From the NCBI GenBank assembly GCA_033065855.1, contig JAVXUO010002553.1, positions 93,909 to 157,908 on the forward strand: 64,000 nt of DNA, read 5' to 3'. The stretch comes from Escallonia rubra (Eukaryota > Streptophyta > Magnoliopsida > Escalloniales > Escalloniaceae). Numbering within the stretch: the first letter of the stretch is position 1; every line of letters begins with the position of its first letter. This document shows positions 52,863 to 64,000 of this stretch, piece after piece. The notes under the pieces were generated by a model. It made no database searches. It was not told the origin of the DNA and was given only the letters and a program-made list of their open reading frames with translations. The translations under genes and the position numbers were made by a program.

Positions 52863-53671
52863 CAGTGGCGGAGCTAGAAACGTTGAGCGGGGTGGGCACT
52901 TAAATTTTTATTTTTTTTAAGATTCACCGAGAAAAATATTTCCAAAACTCATGCCCCAATATGCTTGTCCATGCTTTTACATCAACAAAAGTTAAATTTT
53001 CATGGAATTAAGTCCACTTTCAAACTAATGGAATGGTGAAATTTGAATTTCCTTGATTCTGTCTAGATGGCTCAAGTAGAAGCTCAACAGAGAATTATTT
53101 GGGTGTTAAAGGCCCAATTATTACTACAGTTAAACATGAAAATTATGCCTGAATCAGCTTGATTCAGGCATCTCAAAAACAAGATAGAAAACCTCCAATT
53201 TTTACCCCAAAGCCACCAGACGGGGCTCGACTTTATTGGATCTTACGCAACGTGTAGACCGGCCGGAGGAGGGAGAGAAGAAAACAAGTGAGGCCAGAGG
53301 CAGAGAATACGGTATAGCAGTCAGAGTTCAAATGCGGTAAACTCTGTCGCCTTGTAAAGTCTAAATTGTGGGGTTAAATACGTTAACTTCATGTGTTTAC
53401 TTAGACGAAGTTTGAACTTTGTTTTTTTTTTGTTTATTCATATAAGTTTAGCTTTTTAAATGACTAAAAAGGACATGTCTTTTAACTTTCGCTAAAATTT
53501 TTAGATACTTTAATATGTAAAATAATTAAAAAAAATCTCATTCAAGTAATTTTAGAATTTTTAGGTGAACACTTTTATAATTGTGTGTAAAATATACCAC
53601 ATAAGAAGGAAAAATTTTGAAGTAGCAGGTGGGCACCGGCCCACCTGTGCCACCAATCAGCTCCGCCACTG
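52863..53671. mobile_element. hAT-type MITE upstream of SDR gene D
   Basis: Terminal inverted repeats CAGTGGCGGAGC and GCTCCGCCACTG. Left flank TTCGAGTG (52855-52862) and right TTGGAGTG (53674-53681) are a decayed 8-bp duplication, with two extra bases at the right end. There is no transposase. The copy upstream of gene E is its duplicate, not an independent insertion. Confidence 0.88.
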
Positions 53672-53868
53672 CTTTGGAGTGTAATGTCAGACGAAGATGT
53701 CACCATTTTTACTTGTATTGTAGTGTATTTCTTCGATCACTTTCAGTTCACAAGACTGAAAAATCCTGATGAATTTTCTCAGTTTGAATTTTGTGGCCAA
53801 GCAGGCAAGGACAACTTGAAGACTTCTAGTAGAAGGCCGGATTTGGGGAGAAGAGTAGAGCAACAACA

Positions 53869-53874
53869 TATATA
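53869..53874 (+). promoter_or_regulatory. TATA box of SDR gene D
   Basis: TATATA lies 53 bp before the ATG and about 200 bp after the hAT MITE. Confidence 0.6.
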
Positions 53875-53921
53875 CTGCCTTAGTTTACATTCCTCTTAAC
53901 AGTTCTCACTTGTCATCAACA

Positions 53922-53985
53922 ATGGCAGAAGGAGTTAACAGAAGCACAGCTCCCAGGTACTTTTTGATTGGGTGCATGGCGTTTT

Positions 53986-54020
<35 letters not shown>

Positions 54021-56943
54021 TTACCCTCCTCTTCTTTTCTCTTTGGTAGGTATGCAATTGTAACTGGGGCAAACAAGGGGATGGGATTTGAAATATGTAA
54101 GCAGTTAGCTTCTCATGGGATCAAAGTGGTGTTGACTGCTAGAGACGAAAAGAGAGGAGCTGAAGCTCTTGAAAAGCTCAAAGGCTCTGGTGTGTCTGAT
54201 CATGTGGTTTTTCACCAGCTTGATGTGGTGGACCCAACCAGTGTTGCTTCCCTTGCTGAATTTGTCAAGAACCAATTTGGAAGGCTCGATATCTTGGTAA
54301 GAAAAAAAGTTAAAGTTTGAGGTTCTGTTTCATATGTATTTATTGACTACTTTGTAAATTCTTAGTTGGAATTACCAGCTTGTTGATCTCAATTTGAGCA
54401 ATCAGTTCATTTCTTGTTCGTGTATCATGCTGCGAGTGTTTAATTACCCCTTTTTATTTGATTCCTATTGTCAAGTTTGTTGTGTGTCCAGCAGCCATGA
54501 CCGGACAGCACATAATTCTAATCTCATTGAGACCCTTTTCAGGTTTTTACAAGTTTCAGTTTAATCTTCTGGACATATAATTAAAAGTTTTCCTTGTTTC
54601 CTCTGAGACTTTGATTAATCTATGAACCCTAAGTTACTGAGAGGAAATGCCCCCTTTTTAGTCCCGCATAGGCATAGATCACGGTTTTTCTGTCACTCGG
54701 AGGAGAGAGGTATCGAACTGAGATCCTCTGTAAAGCTATTAATGTTCTTAGTTCATGATTGATGAAGGGACGATGCAGTTTAATTTACGAGTGAGGTTGC
54801 TTTTATCATGCAATATAGTGAAACATATTATTAGGAACTTGGATTAGAAGCAGCATATTTGTTGATTCTAACAAGGGGAGTCGGAGCTCTTGGCAGGTAA
54901 ATAATGCAGGGATGCTGGGAACAGTAATAGATGCGGATGCTTTAGAAGCTGCGGTAATCGGAGATGGGGTGAGTCTTTATGTATATACACGAAGATATAT
55001 GTGATATATGATTTGTCGTTACCAATTTCAATGAAATCTGTAGATTGTTTGATGCAATAAGCTTAAAAGAAGCCGATGATTTACCTTCCGGTGTACTTGA
55101 TTGATTTTTGTATGGATGATATGCTCTAATCTAGCATCTACAGCAAGAAATCAAATTTTTGAAGAGAAAATATAGAAGAATATATCAAGCCACCGTAACT
55201 GGAACTCTATATCATCATGGAAGCGCGCCCTTAAAAGGCTCTAAAATGGTGAAGCAATTACGAAATCTGCTTAACATGCATGTTCTTCTTGCGTCTTACT
55301 TGACCACAGAAGTTGACTAAATTTCGCATAAATTTTTGTGGAATCTATCATTTGAACAAATCTGTTATTGAGCACGAAATTTGAAATTTTGACATTTTGG
55401 GCAAATCTGCATACACATTGACAAAGGCAATTGATTTTGGACAAAGAAAGTTTCGGTTAGTAGTTATTGCCAGATTTTGTCAAGACAATTTGGAAGTGTA
55501 TACAGAAGTTGACCACCTTACTCCGAATTTTCTACCCGTGACTACAAACGTCAACCACCACCTCACCTAGCAGTTCCGGACTCTGCCACCGCCATTCATG
55601 ACACAGATTGAATTGTACTTTCTCATTTGAGCAAGAACGAAAAATTAAACTCAAAGAAGAGTGTAATTTAGCAAGTTAAATGTGTATTATCACGTGTTTA
55701 TTGGGATGAATTTTATGCTGCTTGCATGAAAACTTTAGTGTGCCAACAATATTCGTAATCCGTCTGGATAAGTGGCAAGGCAATCTAGCGCGCGCGCCTG
55801 ATATGATGCTTGAGGACTCGACACCGTCATATGCCTCATATATGAAGTGGTTTGGTAGAGATGTACCAATTTCTTTCAAATGTAAACGCTCGAATGAGAA
55901 TTTTTTTCATCTTTGTTTTCCTTCTGTTGATCCATCCAGGCAACAGGAGAACAAATTAAATGGAACGAGCTAGTGACCAACAAGTATGAGTTGGCGGTAG
56001 AATGCCTGCAAACAAACTACTATGGTGCAAAAAGAATGGCGGAAGCATTCATTCCACTCCTCCAGTTATCTGAGTCACCGAGGATTGTAAATGTTTCCTC
56101 CTCCACGGGAAGGTTAAAGGTACAAAAACATCATGGAACCTCTGTACATGCATAAAACGTAGCAATCCGCAGGGCAATATGCTTGAGTTTGATACTAGTG
56201 GTCGTCTTGAACTGCATATTAGTTCCAAAACCTGACTAGCCTCAGCCAACCCACCTAGTTTCTACTCGTTGGAATTTACCGATGACTGAATTCTTGGGTG
56301 ATTGAGCCGAGAGTGCTGGCGGAGGTTGGTGGGTTAGTTGTCCTCCATACTTCAACAGAATGATCCTCTCTTCGTGTAATCTAGTCTCCAATCTAGCTTT
56401 ATGTGGTATTGATGAACTTAATGTTATAGAAGATTGCAGTAAGGTGAACAGGAAATTTACCTAAAACAATGAGTTCGTGTAGATCCTGATCCTTGTAGAT
56501 ATGAAATGTTTGCACAATTAAAATGTAGATTGACCTTTATATTTTCGACCTTGCTGTCTCAGAATATACCTAATGAATGGGCTAAAGGAGTTCTGAGCGA
56601 TGCAGAAAGCCTTACAGAAGAAAGAGTGGATGAGGTACTGAACGAGTTTCTGAAAGATTTTAAGGAAGGTGCGTTAGAAGCCAAATGCTGGCCTACTTTT
56701 TGGGCAGCATATACAGTCGCAAAAGCGTCCATGAATGCCTACACAAGGATACTGGCCAGAAAGTATCCATCTTTCGGCATCAATTGTGTTTGTCCTGGCT
56801 ATGTCAAAACAGATATGAACTACAACACGGGCATGTTTACTGTTGAAGAAGGTGCTGCATGTCCGGTGAAGCTAGCACTGTTGCCTGACGGCGGGCCTTC
56901 TGGGCTTTTCTTTTTTCGGGACGAAACTTCATCGTTCGAGTAG
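53922..56943 (+). CDS. SDR gene D: NADPH-dependent short-chain reductase, neomenthol dehydrogenase-like
   Basis: Exons: 53922-53956, 54050-54296, 54897-54968, 55940-56119, 56563-56943 (304 aa). The cofactor loop is TGANKGMG (Ile to Met compared with B and C), NNAG is at 96-99, and Tyr228/Lys232 are kept as YTVAK. Exon 3 ([19 protein letters not shown]) differs from B and C but is identical to E, making D and E a recent pair. Exon 4 starts [10 protein letters not shown]. Intron 1 holds a CT microsatellite (about 53988-54018). No frame break is seen. Just after the stop (near 56958) the usual 3' flank is replaced by R3 sequence, so D may use a different poly(A) region than B and C. Confidence 0.93.
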
Positions 56944-58090
56944 AGCTTTTGTTCTGAAACACTTTTGAAAGTTTAACGATAAAAGAAAAACTTAAATAAT
57001 AAAAATTGGAGCTTCATGCTCCACTTTTAAATGCAAAGCTTCATTATCATATGCCATATGATATAAGACTATGTTATTTAGTCAATGGTCGGGACCAATG
57101 TGTTATTTACTCATGATATCGACCAATCAGAACATATAAACTTTTGTATTGAGTGTCATTGAGCCATTAAGGATATTTGATCACTTTGCTATAAAAAATC
57201 ACGCTATTCTTATGTTGTTCTTCTCGACTTCTTTAATAATGATTCCGATCATTTAGGATCAGCGGATATATGGTAAATAAGTGTCGACTTCTCGTAGTCA
57301 CTCCTCTTGTTACATCAGTCTCTCTTGATCCAACAGTCTTAAATGGTCTGGACCTATGATTCAAAACCATGCAATATTTACTCATGCGACCAATAGGTGT
57401 GCTTTTCCTTCAATAACTCGATATTGAAGAAAGATCCGGTCGAAAGATAGAAACAAAATCGTGAGATACAAGTTCCATTTCATGTCCGGATTCAAGCCAA
57501 ATTATGAAAGTAAGTAATTTATCTTGTTATTAATAAAACACTTTGTATATTGCTTGAACAACCCTAAAAAAAGACATAATCTGTTTCTCGCTCCAATAGC
57601 CTATCAACCCCTTATACCTCACTCCTAAATATGTGAACTCTAACAATCAAAACATATTTTGTAGAAATCATGACACATTGTGTGATGATTTGCTTTCAAA
57701 TCTTTCGATCGCTAGAGTACAGAGTAAGCTCCCAATCTTGAGAAGGATACACAAATCTTGCAAAATGTAATAATCTTTTACAATAGACCACTTTTCTCAG
57801 AGCAGTTCTTTCTTAATACTCAAAATGTTATTTCGACGCCAATGGCGTGCCAATACTGGAATTGCTACTATATGGGAGCCTCTCTACTTCTTAGTTTGCA
57901 CATGTTACTGCAATATATTATCAGTGCAATTCTCCTATTCAATTAATCTTACGGTATTTGTAATAAATATTCTTCCATCTACTTTTCAGAATGATGGGAA
58001 AGAGTAGAATTGCGGCACGACTTGTGTTCTAAAGATTTTACCAAAAAGATCCGATATTTGTTGTTAAAACTCATGAAACCAATAAAACAA

Positions 58091-58116
58091 CCCCCGCGGG
58101 TGGGGGGGGGGGGGGG
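58091..58116. repeat. C5-GCGGGT-G15 tract
   Basis: This is the paralogous counterpart of the C12-T-G14 tract at 45366-45392. Confidence 0.9.
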
Positions 58117-59282
58117 AATGTTGAATAGGATTTTTGAAAATTAATAAAAATTTAAATTAAGCACAATCATAAATCTAATCAAATTAAGTAATACTTCAAT
58201 GAAGATACTAACTACACAATGTCAAGCAATTGTAGAGCAACAACAATTTTTTTCTGGGTCAAGATCAAAACCCTTACAACAATTAGTGATTTCCCACACC
58301 AAACACAAGCCTTGAATTCACAAAGTTCGCCCAAGACTTGACAATCCTTTTACAAAGATCAAATGTGTGCAAAGAAACCCTCCTAAAAGGAAATGAGTCC
58401 AAATAAAACTCTAATACAATAGAGAGGCGAGAGAATTGATGACTTGAAGAAAGCTCATTCTCAATCAAATGATTGCTCACCAAAATGCTCTCTTTAATGA
58501 TGTGAAATCATGAAGATGAAGAGAGAAATGTTTAATCTATGAGCCTTGATGTTTCTCTAATGAATGGAATCTTATAATGTGATTTCCATAATGTATGATG
58601 AAGTCCCAAGTTATTTTTATAGGGTGGATATCAAATATAGCCGTTATAGAAAGATTTGGCATGATTTTGGGCAAAATCAGCCGTTATTTTTTATATAACG
58701 GTCAATAAAGTCAACTACATTCCTAATGTAGTCGCCTGCATTCCCTCACTGCCCGTTACTTGAGTACCTCACAGAACCCCCTTTCTTATTTTGGGCATAA
58801 CTCTCTCTAGAAAAATCGAATTGAGGTGCCGTTTTTTGCTTTGGAAAGCTAACAAAAAGTTTTACCAAAATATGAAAAGATTATCACTAAGAACATTTTT
58901 GAGAAAATTTGAGTAAGCTTTAAACTTCGCTCATTTTCAAGAAACACACTTGTATGAAAGATTATGAACTCACATGCAATGCACAATGTGTTCTAAGGTC
59001 ATTTGAGGTCATAGTCATCAATCCAAACGTCAAACCAAGTCATCAGAGAACTAAATTGGGCACCGCAACGCCAGGGAGCTGCTTTATGGTTTATTGGTTC
59101 AACCGGCTGTTCAAACCATTATTATTAATAATATCTTAGTCTACTTTATGCTAGTCAAATATATCGACACACACACACACACACACACACACATATTTAT
59201 AGTATCATGTTCTATGATTTTTAAATAAGTCATTTGATTCATGCTTACTATAGACAGAGCAGTCAATGCGTGTCTCGTGCAA

Positions 59283-59465
59283 GTGGGGAATGGCGGACTC
59301 ACCATACACTATCAAGGCAACCTTTTTTAGGCTACACAAACAGATAAGCATCACAACTCCTTTAGCTACGGAATTACGGGGTTTGCGAGATAGCCTACAA
59401 CTACCAGTTAATCTTAATATTAAAAAGCTCATCATTTGTTTGGATGCCGAGGCTATTTATGTCCA
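59283..59465 (+). pseudogene. RNase H-like LINE fragment, copy in R3
   Basis: Third copy of the fragment at 49893 and 51558, with a few substitutions (ISITTPLATELRGLRD). Confidence 0.6.
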
Positions 59466-60138
59466 TCTGCGGAGCATATATTGTTTGGTTTTATGTCCAT
59501 CTACGGAGCATATATTGCTCCCAACTATCAATGACCTTTAAGAAAGGACAGATGCGATGGAGATACGGACAAAGGAAGGCAAAGTGTTGCTAGCGTATTC
59601 GGTTGTCCTAAATGGTCGAGATTATACAACATTTTATATAATCTATCACCTTACCCTTTTAATTCAAAGAAAAAACATTATCAAGGTTAGATCCTTTGTA
59701 GTTATGACAAAGGAGGAATTTCAAATACTGTAGCTAAACTTATAAAGTTTTTGCTATAAAAATATTTGTCATTTATTTAGCGAATGTAGATAATTAAAAT
59801 TTGTGCTAGTCAATAATTCAAAATTTCATTGACTGGTCAAATATTCAACGTTGCGAAAAGGCCGGACCAAAGTACTAACTTGGAGTCGAACAAAATAGTG
59901 GGCTCGAGCCAAAGCTCTTGCTACTATAAAAGTCGAAGAGGTCAACTTTGATGGAAAGTTAAAGAAGGATGATACCAATGAGCATATGGATGCCCCACCT
60001 CCAGCGGATATGAAAACAAAGAGAACGGGTTCATCTCTGCCGCCTCCCTGTCTGTCTAGCAGCTGCAAGACATGATAGTAAACACAATCAGGGCTCAATA
60101 CGGAAGACCGTCTCGTGACATTCTCATGTACTCGAAAC

Positions 60139-61055
60139 TAGGGGTGAGCACGGTTCGGTTTGGGGGTCAAACCGCAAACCGAACCAATGAACCTCGGTTC
60201 ACAAATTCTTAAACCAAACCGAACCAAAACACCTCGGTTTGAACAGTTCGGTTTGAACGGTTCAAATTGAACGGTTCGGATCGGTTTGAACGTAATTTAA
60301 ATATTATTATGTTTTCATGCAAAAAAAAAATAACCAATAACTTTTCTTAAGATTAATTTATAACTTTTTTCGGCTACCGTATTTTTTGGGTGCTCATAGT
60401 TTATAGAAATACTTGCTCTCTTTCCTACATTGTTTGGGCTTTCAACATGATTACTACTGGAATAACATAACACCAATTTCAGAACTTACTTCTTAACAAT
60501 TGATCGAGCAGGAAACTAGACCAAGAGGGTGTGCATCAAAATGGTAGTAAAAAAATACAGATAATTTCCTAAGTCTTAATATCTAACAAATCTGCACTTC
60601 TCTAAAGTTTTTATTAGTTAATTTTCCTTTAAGTAGGCATGACCCGTATTTTATCATTCTTGACTCTACTGTAATACTGGATATAACTAGCATGTTGGCT
60701 CCATGTTTACATTACAGGAGCCATAGTGTAAATGATGCAATATACAGTGAGTAATGACTTTGAAATGGTAGAATTAGAAGAGAAGGTTAATTTAGAGTGA
60801 GCATGTTTTATTCTATCCTGGTTATTAGATAATAAGGGTAAGGTATATATATATTTTTTATAATAATGTAACCTTCAGTTCGGTTCGGTTTAGTGCCGAT
60901 TTGGAAATCCTAAACCGTGAACCGAACCAAACTAACCTCGGTTTGAAAATCTCAAACCAAACCATTCAAGCTCATCAACGGTTTGGATTCAATCGGTTCG
61001 GTTCCAACAGTTTGAACAGTTCGGATCGATTTTATCGGTTTGTTGCTCACCCTTA
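60139..61055. mobile_element. Non-autonomous hAT element, 917 bp, with 8-bp TSD
   Basis: Ends are TAGGGGTGAGCA and TGCTCACCCTTA (the latter allowing mismatch and a short offset). CTCGAAAC is duplicated at 60131-60138 and 61056-61063 and present once in R2 (52406-52413). Subterminal regions hold many GGTTCGGTTT/AAACCGAACC repeats in both orientations. There is no transposase. If the adjacent A is counted the duplication is 9 bp, but the TIR sequence fits hAT. Confidence 0.88.
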
Positions 61056-61514
61056 CTCGAAACCCTATACAAAGCCCTAGTTTTCGCGGTTACAACAATG
61101 CGTGCAGAAAATGAAGTCAGCAAAATATAACATTCTTATGATATCAAACATCGTCTATAAAATATATTTTGACTACCTCTCATGTGATAACTTTAAAATT
61201 GTAAAAACCAAACATGTCGTCGTAAGATAGTTATTTAGTATTTAAATTTCTCATTGCCTGTAATTTTAAAAATAAAATAAAATGAAGTATCATTATTTTA
61301 TATAAGTAATTATGTGAAATTAAAATGACATTGCAGCAAAGACGAAATTTGGTTTTCCTTGTACATCGTATAGATATAGAATACTATAGAAGTAAGCAGA
61401 CAAGAACCTCGGTCAACACATGCCACTTCAGGGAGTACGTCAGCAAAAGAAAATAACAAAGCAGACCGAAGTTCATTCACTAAGAACATAGAAAATTATT
61501 GGAGAGTTGGAGTG

Positions 61515-62332
61515 CAGTGGCGGAGCCAGAAACGTTGAGCGAGGTGGGCACTTAAATTTTTTATTTTTATTTTTAAGATTCAGCGAGAAAAATATTATCA
61601 AAACTCATGCCCCAATATGCTTGTCCATGCTTTTACATCAACAAAAGTTAAATTTTCATGGAATTAAGTCCACTTTCAAACTAATGGAATGGTGAAATTT
61701 GAATTTCCTTGATTCTGTCTAGATGGCTCAAGTAGAAGCTCAACAGAGAATTATTTGGGTGTTAAAGGCCCAATTATTACTACAGTTAAACATGAAAATT
61801 ATGTCTGAATTAGCTTGATTCAGGCATCTCAAAAACAAGATAGAAAACCTCCAATTTTTACCCCAAAGCAACCAGACAGGGCTTGACTTTATTGGATCTT
61901 ACGCAACGTGTAGATTGGCCAGAGGAGGGAGAGAAGAAAACAAGTGAAGCCAGGGGCAGAGAATGCGGTGTAACAGTCAGAGTTCAAATGCGGTATACTA
62001 TGTCGCCTTGTAAAGTCTAAATTGTGGGGTTAAATACGTTTACTTCATGTGTTTACTTCGACGGAGTTTGAACTTTGTTTTTTTTTATTTTTTTTTATTC
62101 ATATATGTTTAGCTTTTTAAATGACTAAAAAGGACATGTCTTTTAACTTTTGCTAAAATTTTTAGATACTTTAATATGTAAAATAATTAAAAAAAATCTC
62201 ATTCAAGTAATTTTAGAATATTTAAGTGGACACTTTTATAATCGTGGATAAAATATATCACAAAAGAAGGAAATTTTTTGAAGTAGCAGGTGGGCCGGTG
62301 CCCACCTGTGCCACCAACCAGCTCCGCCACTG
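61515..62332. mobile_element. hAT-type MITE upstream of SDR gene E, perfect 8-bp TSD
   Basis: Terminal repeats CAGTGGCGGAGCC and the complementary GCTCCGCCACTG, flanked by TTGGAGTG on both sides (61507-61514, 62333-62340). It is the paralog of 52863-53671. It lies about 240 bp before the start codon of gene E. Confidence 0.93.
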
Positions 62333-62516
62333 TTGGAGTGTCATGTCAGACGAAGATGTCACCATTTTTACTTGTATTTCCTCGATCACTTTCGTTCACA
62401 AGACTGAAAAATGCCGTTGAATTTTCTCAGTTTGAATTTTGTGGCCAAGCAGGCAAGCACAACTTGAAGATTTCTAGTAGAAGGCCGGATTTGGGGAGAA
62501 GAGTAGAGCAACAACA

Positions 62517-62522
62517 TATATA
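62517..62522 (+). promoter_or_regulatory. TATA box of SDR gene E
   Basis: TATATA lies 52 bp before the ATG, the conserved array position. Confidence 0.6.
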
Positions 62523-62568
62523 CTGACTCAGTTTACATTTCTCTCACAGTTCCCACTTGTCATTAACA

Positions 62569-62630
62569 ATGGCAGAAGGAGTTAACAGAAGCACAACTCA
62601 GAGGTACTCTGTTTAGGTGCATGGCATTTG

Positions 62631-62662
<32 letters not shown>

Positions 62663-64000
62663 TTACCCTCCTCTTCTTTTCTCTTTGGTAGGTATGCAAT
62701 TGTAACTGGGGCAAACAAGGGGATGGGATTTGAAATATGTAAGCAGTTAGCTTCTCATGGGATCAAAGTGGTGTTGACTGCTAGAGACGAAAAGAGAGGA
62801 GCTGAAGCTCTTGAAAAGCTCAAAGGCTCTGGTGTGTCTGATCATGTGGTTTTTCACCAGCTTGATGTGGTGGACCCAGCCAGTGTTGCTTCCCTTGCTG
62901 AATTTGTCAAGAACCAATTTGGAAGGCTCGATATCTTGGTAAGAAAAAAAGTTAAAGTTTGAGGTTCTGTTTCATATATATTTATTGACTACTTTGTAAA
63001 TTCTTATTTGGAATTACCAGCTTGTTGATCTCAGTTTGAGCAATCAGTTCATTGCATCATGCTGCGAGTGTTTAATTACCCCTTTTTGTTTGATTCCTAT
63101 TGTCAGTTTGTTGTGTGTCCAGCAGCCATGACCGGACAACACATAATTCTAATCTCATTGAAACCCTTTTCAGGTTTTTATTAGTTTCAGTTTAATCTTC
63201 TGGACATAATTAAAGTTTTCATTGTTTCCTCTGAGACTTTGATTAATATATGAACCCTAAGTTACTGAGAGGAAATGCCGCCTTTTTAGTCCCACATTGG
63301 CATAGATCACAGTTTTTCTTTCACTCGGAGGAGAGAGGTATCGAACTGAGATCCTCTGTAAAGCTATTAATGTTCTTAGTTCATGATTGATAAAGGGACG
63401 ATGCAGTTTAATTTACGAGTGAGGTTGCTTTCATCATGCAATATAGTGAAACATATTATTAGGAACTTGGATTAGAAGCAGCATATTTGTTGATTCTAAC
63501 AAGGGGAGTCGGAGCTCTTGGCAGGTAAATAATGCAGGGATGCTGGGAACGGTAATAGATGCGGATGCTTTAGAAGCTGCGGTAATCGGAGATGGGGTGA
63601 GTCTTTATGTATATACACGAAGATATATGTGATATATGATTTGTCGTTACCAATTTCAATGAAATCTGTAGATTGTTTGATGCAATAAGCTTAAAAGAAG
63701 CCGATGATTTACCTTCCGGTGTACTTGATTGATTTTTGTATGGATGATATGCTCTAATCTAGCATCTACAGCAAGAAATCAAATTTTTGAAGAGAAAATA
63801 TAGAAGAATATATCAAGCCACCGTAACTGGAACTCTATATCATCATGGAAGCGCACCCTTAAAAGGCGCTAAAATGGTAGAGCAATTACGAAATCTGCTT
63901 AACATGTTTTCCTTGCGTCTTACTTGACCATAAAAGTTGACTGAATTTTGCATAAATTTTTGTGAAATCTCTCATTTTAACAAATCTGTTATTGAGCAAT
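62569..64000 (+). CDS. SDR gene E: short-chain reductase, 5' part (runs off the window)
   Basis: Exons 1-3 are visible: 62569-62603, 62692-62938, 63525-63596, and the window ends in intron 3. The first 118 residues carry TGANKGMG at 17-24 and NNAG at 96-99. They differ from gene D only in exon 1 (TQ for AP before the Arg) and one exon 2 residue (DPASV for DPTSV). Intron sequence is also nearly identical to D, so D and E arose by a recent duplication of the MITE-gene-spacer unit. Catalytic Ser, Tyr and Lys lie beyond the window. Intron 1 has a CT microsatellite (62631-62658). Confidence 0.9.

Larger units (their letters stand above)
56958..60130. repeat. Spacer duplication copy R3, downstream of D and upstream of E
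   Basis: Aligns with R1 (44190-45500, then 47866-48338, then 49702-50400) and R2 (50501-52405). It lacks the LINE and MULE and so preserves both empty sites. A CA microsatellite at about 59167-59192 is expanded relative to R2. Confidence 0.9.

Overview
This is nuclear DNA of a flowering plant. Genes are split by GT-AG introns, intergenic DNA is AT-rich, and the mobile elements are of plant type (LINE, TRIM, Helitron, Mutator-like, hAT). The encoded proteins look like a eudicot, perhaps an asterid; the species cannot be fixed from the sequence.

Left part (1-23.1 kb). After a ~540-bp tandem duplication come the last two exons of an RmlD-type NAD(P)-binding Rossmann gene (2433-3004). Next is a complete 19-exon gene for the mitochondrial NAD-dependent malic enzyme (5230-23118, 602 aa), which closely matches Arabidopsis NAD-ME2. 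Its introns hold two TRIM retroelements, a decayed LINE fragment, a 1.64-kb inverted-repeat element with four copies of a short palindrome, and a G-quadruplex-like tract.

Right part (24.9-64 kb). This is a tandem array of short-chain dehydrogenase/reductase (SDR) genes of the neomenthol dehydrogenase/salutaridine reductase-like group (SDR110C). There is one broken copy (A, 24926-26098), three intact five-exon copies of 304 aa each (B 28965-32158, C 34232-36723, D 53922-56943), and a fourth apparently intact copy cut by the window end (E, from 62569). All carry the TGANKG(I/M)G cofactor loop and NNAG; B, C and D also show the Asn-Ser-Tyr-Lys residues. They probably encode NADPH-dependent cytosolic reductases of specialised metabolism, but the substrate cannot be read from sequence.

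The 17 kb between C and D, and the spacers of D and E, grew by segmental duplication and nested transposition. Several insertions are dated by intact empty sites in paralogous spacer copies: a 5'-truncated LINE with a 751-codon ORF (14-bp target duplication), a Mutator-like element with captured Q-rich sequence (9-bp TSD), and a hAT element (8-bp TSD). A 4.8-kb Helitron carrying a decayed RPA1-like gene sits inside a poly(A)-tailed retroposon. A second hAT family member lies just upstream of D and E but not B or C, so the paralogs differ in their promoters.

No tRNA, rRNA, CRISPR or prokaryotic features were seen.
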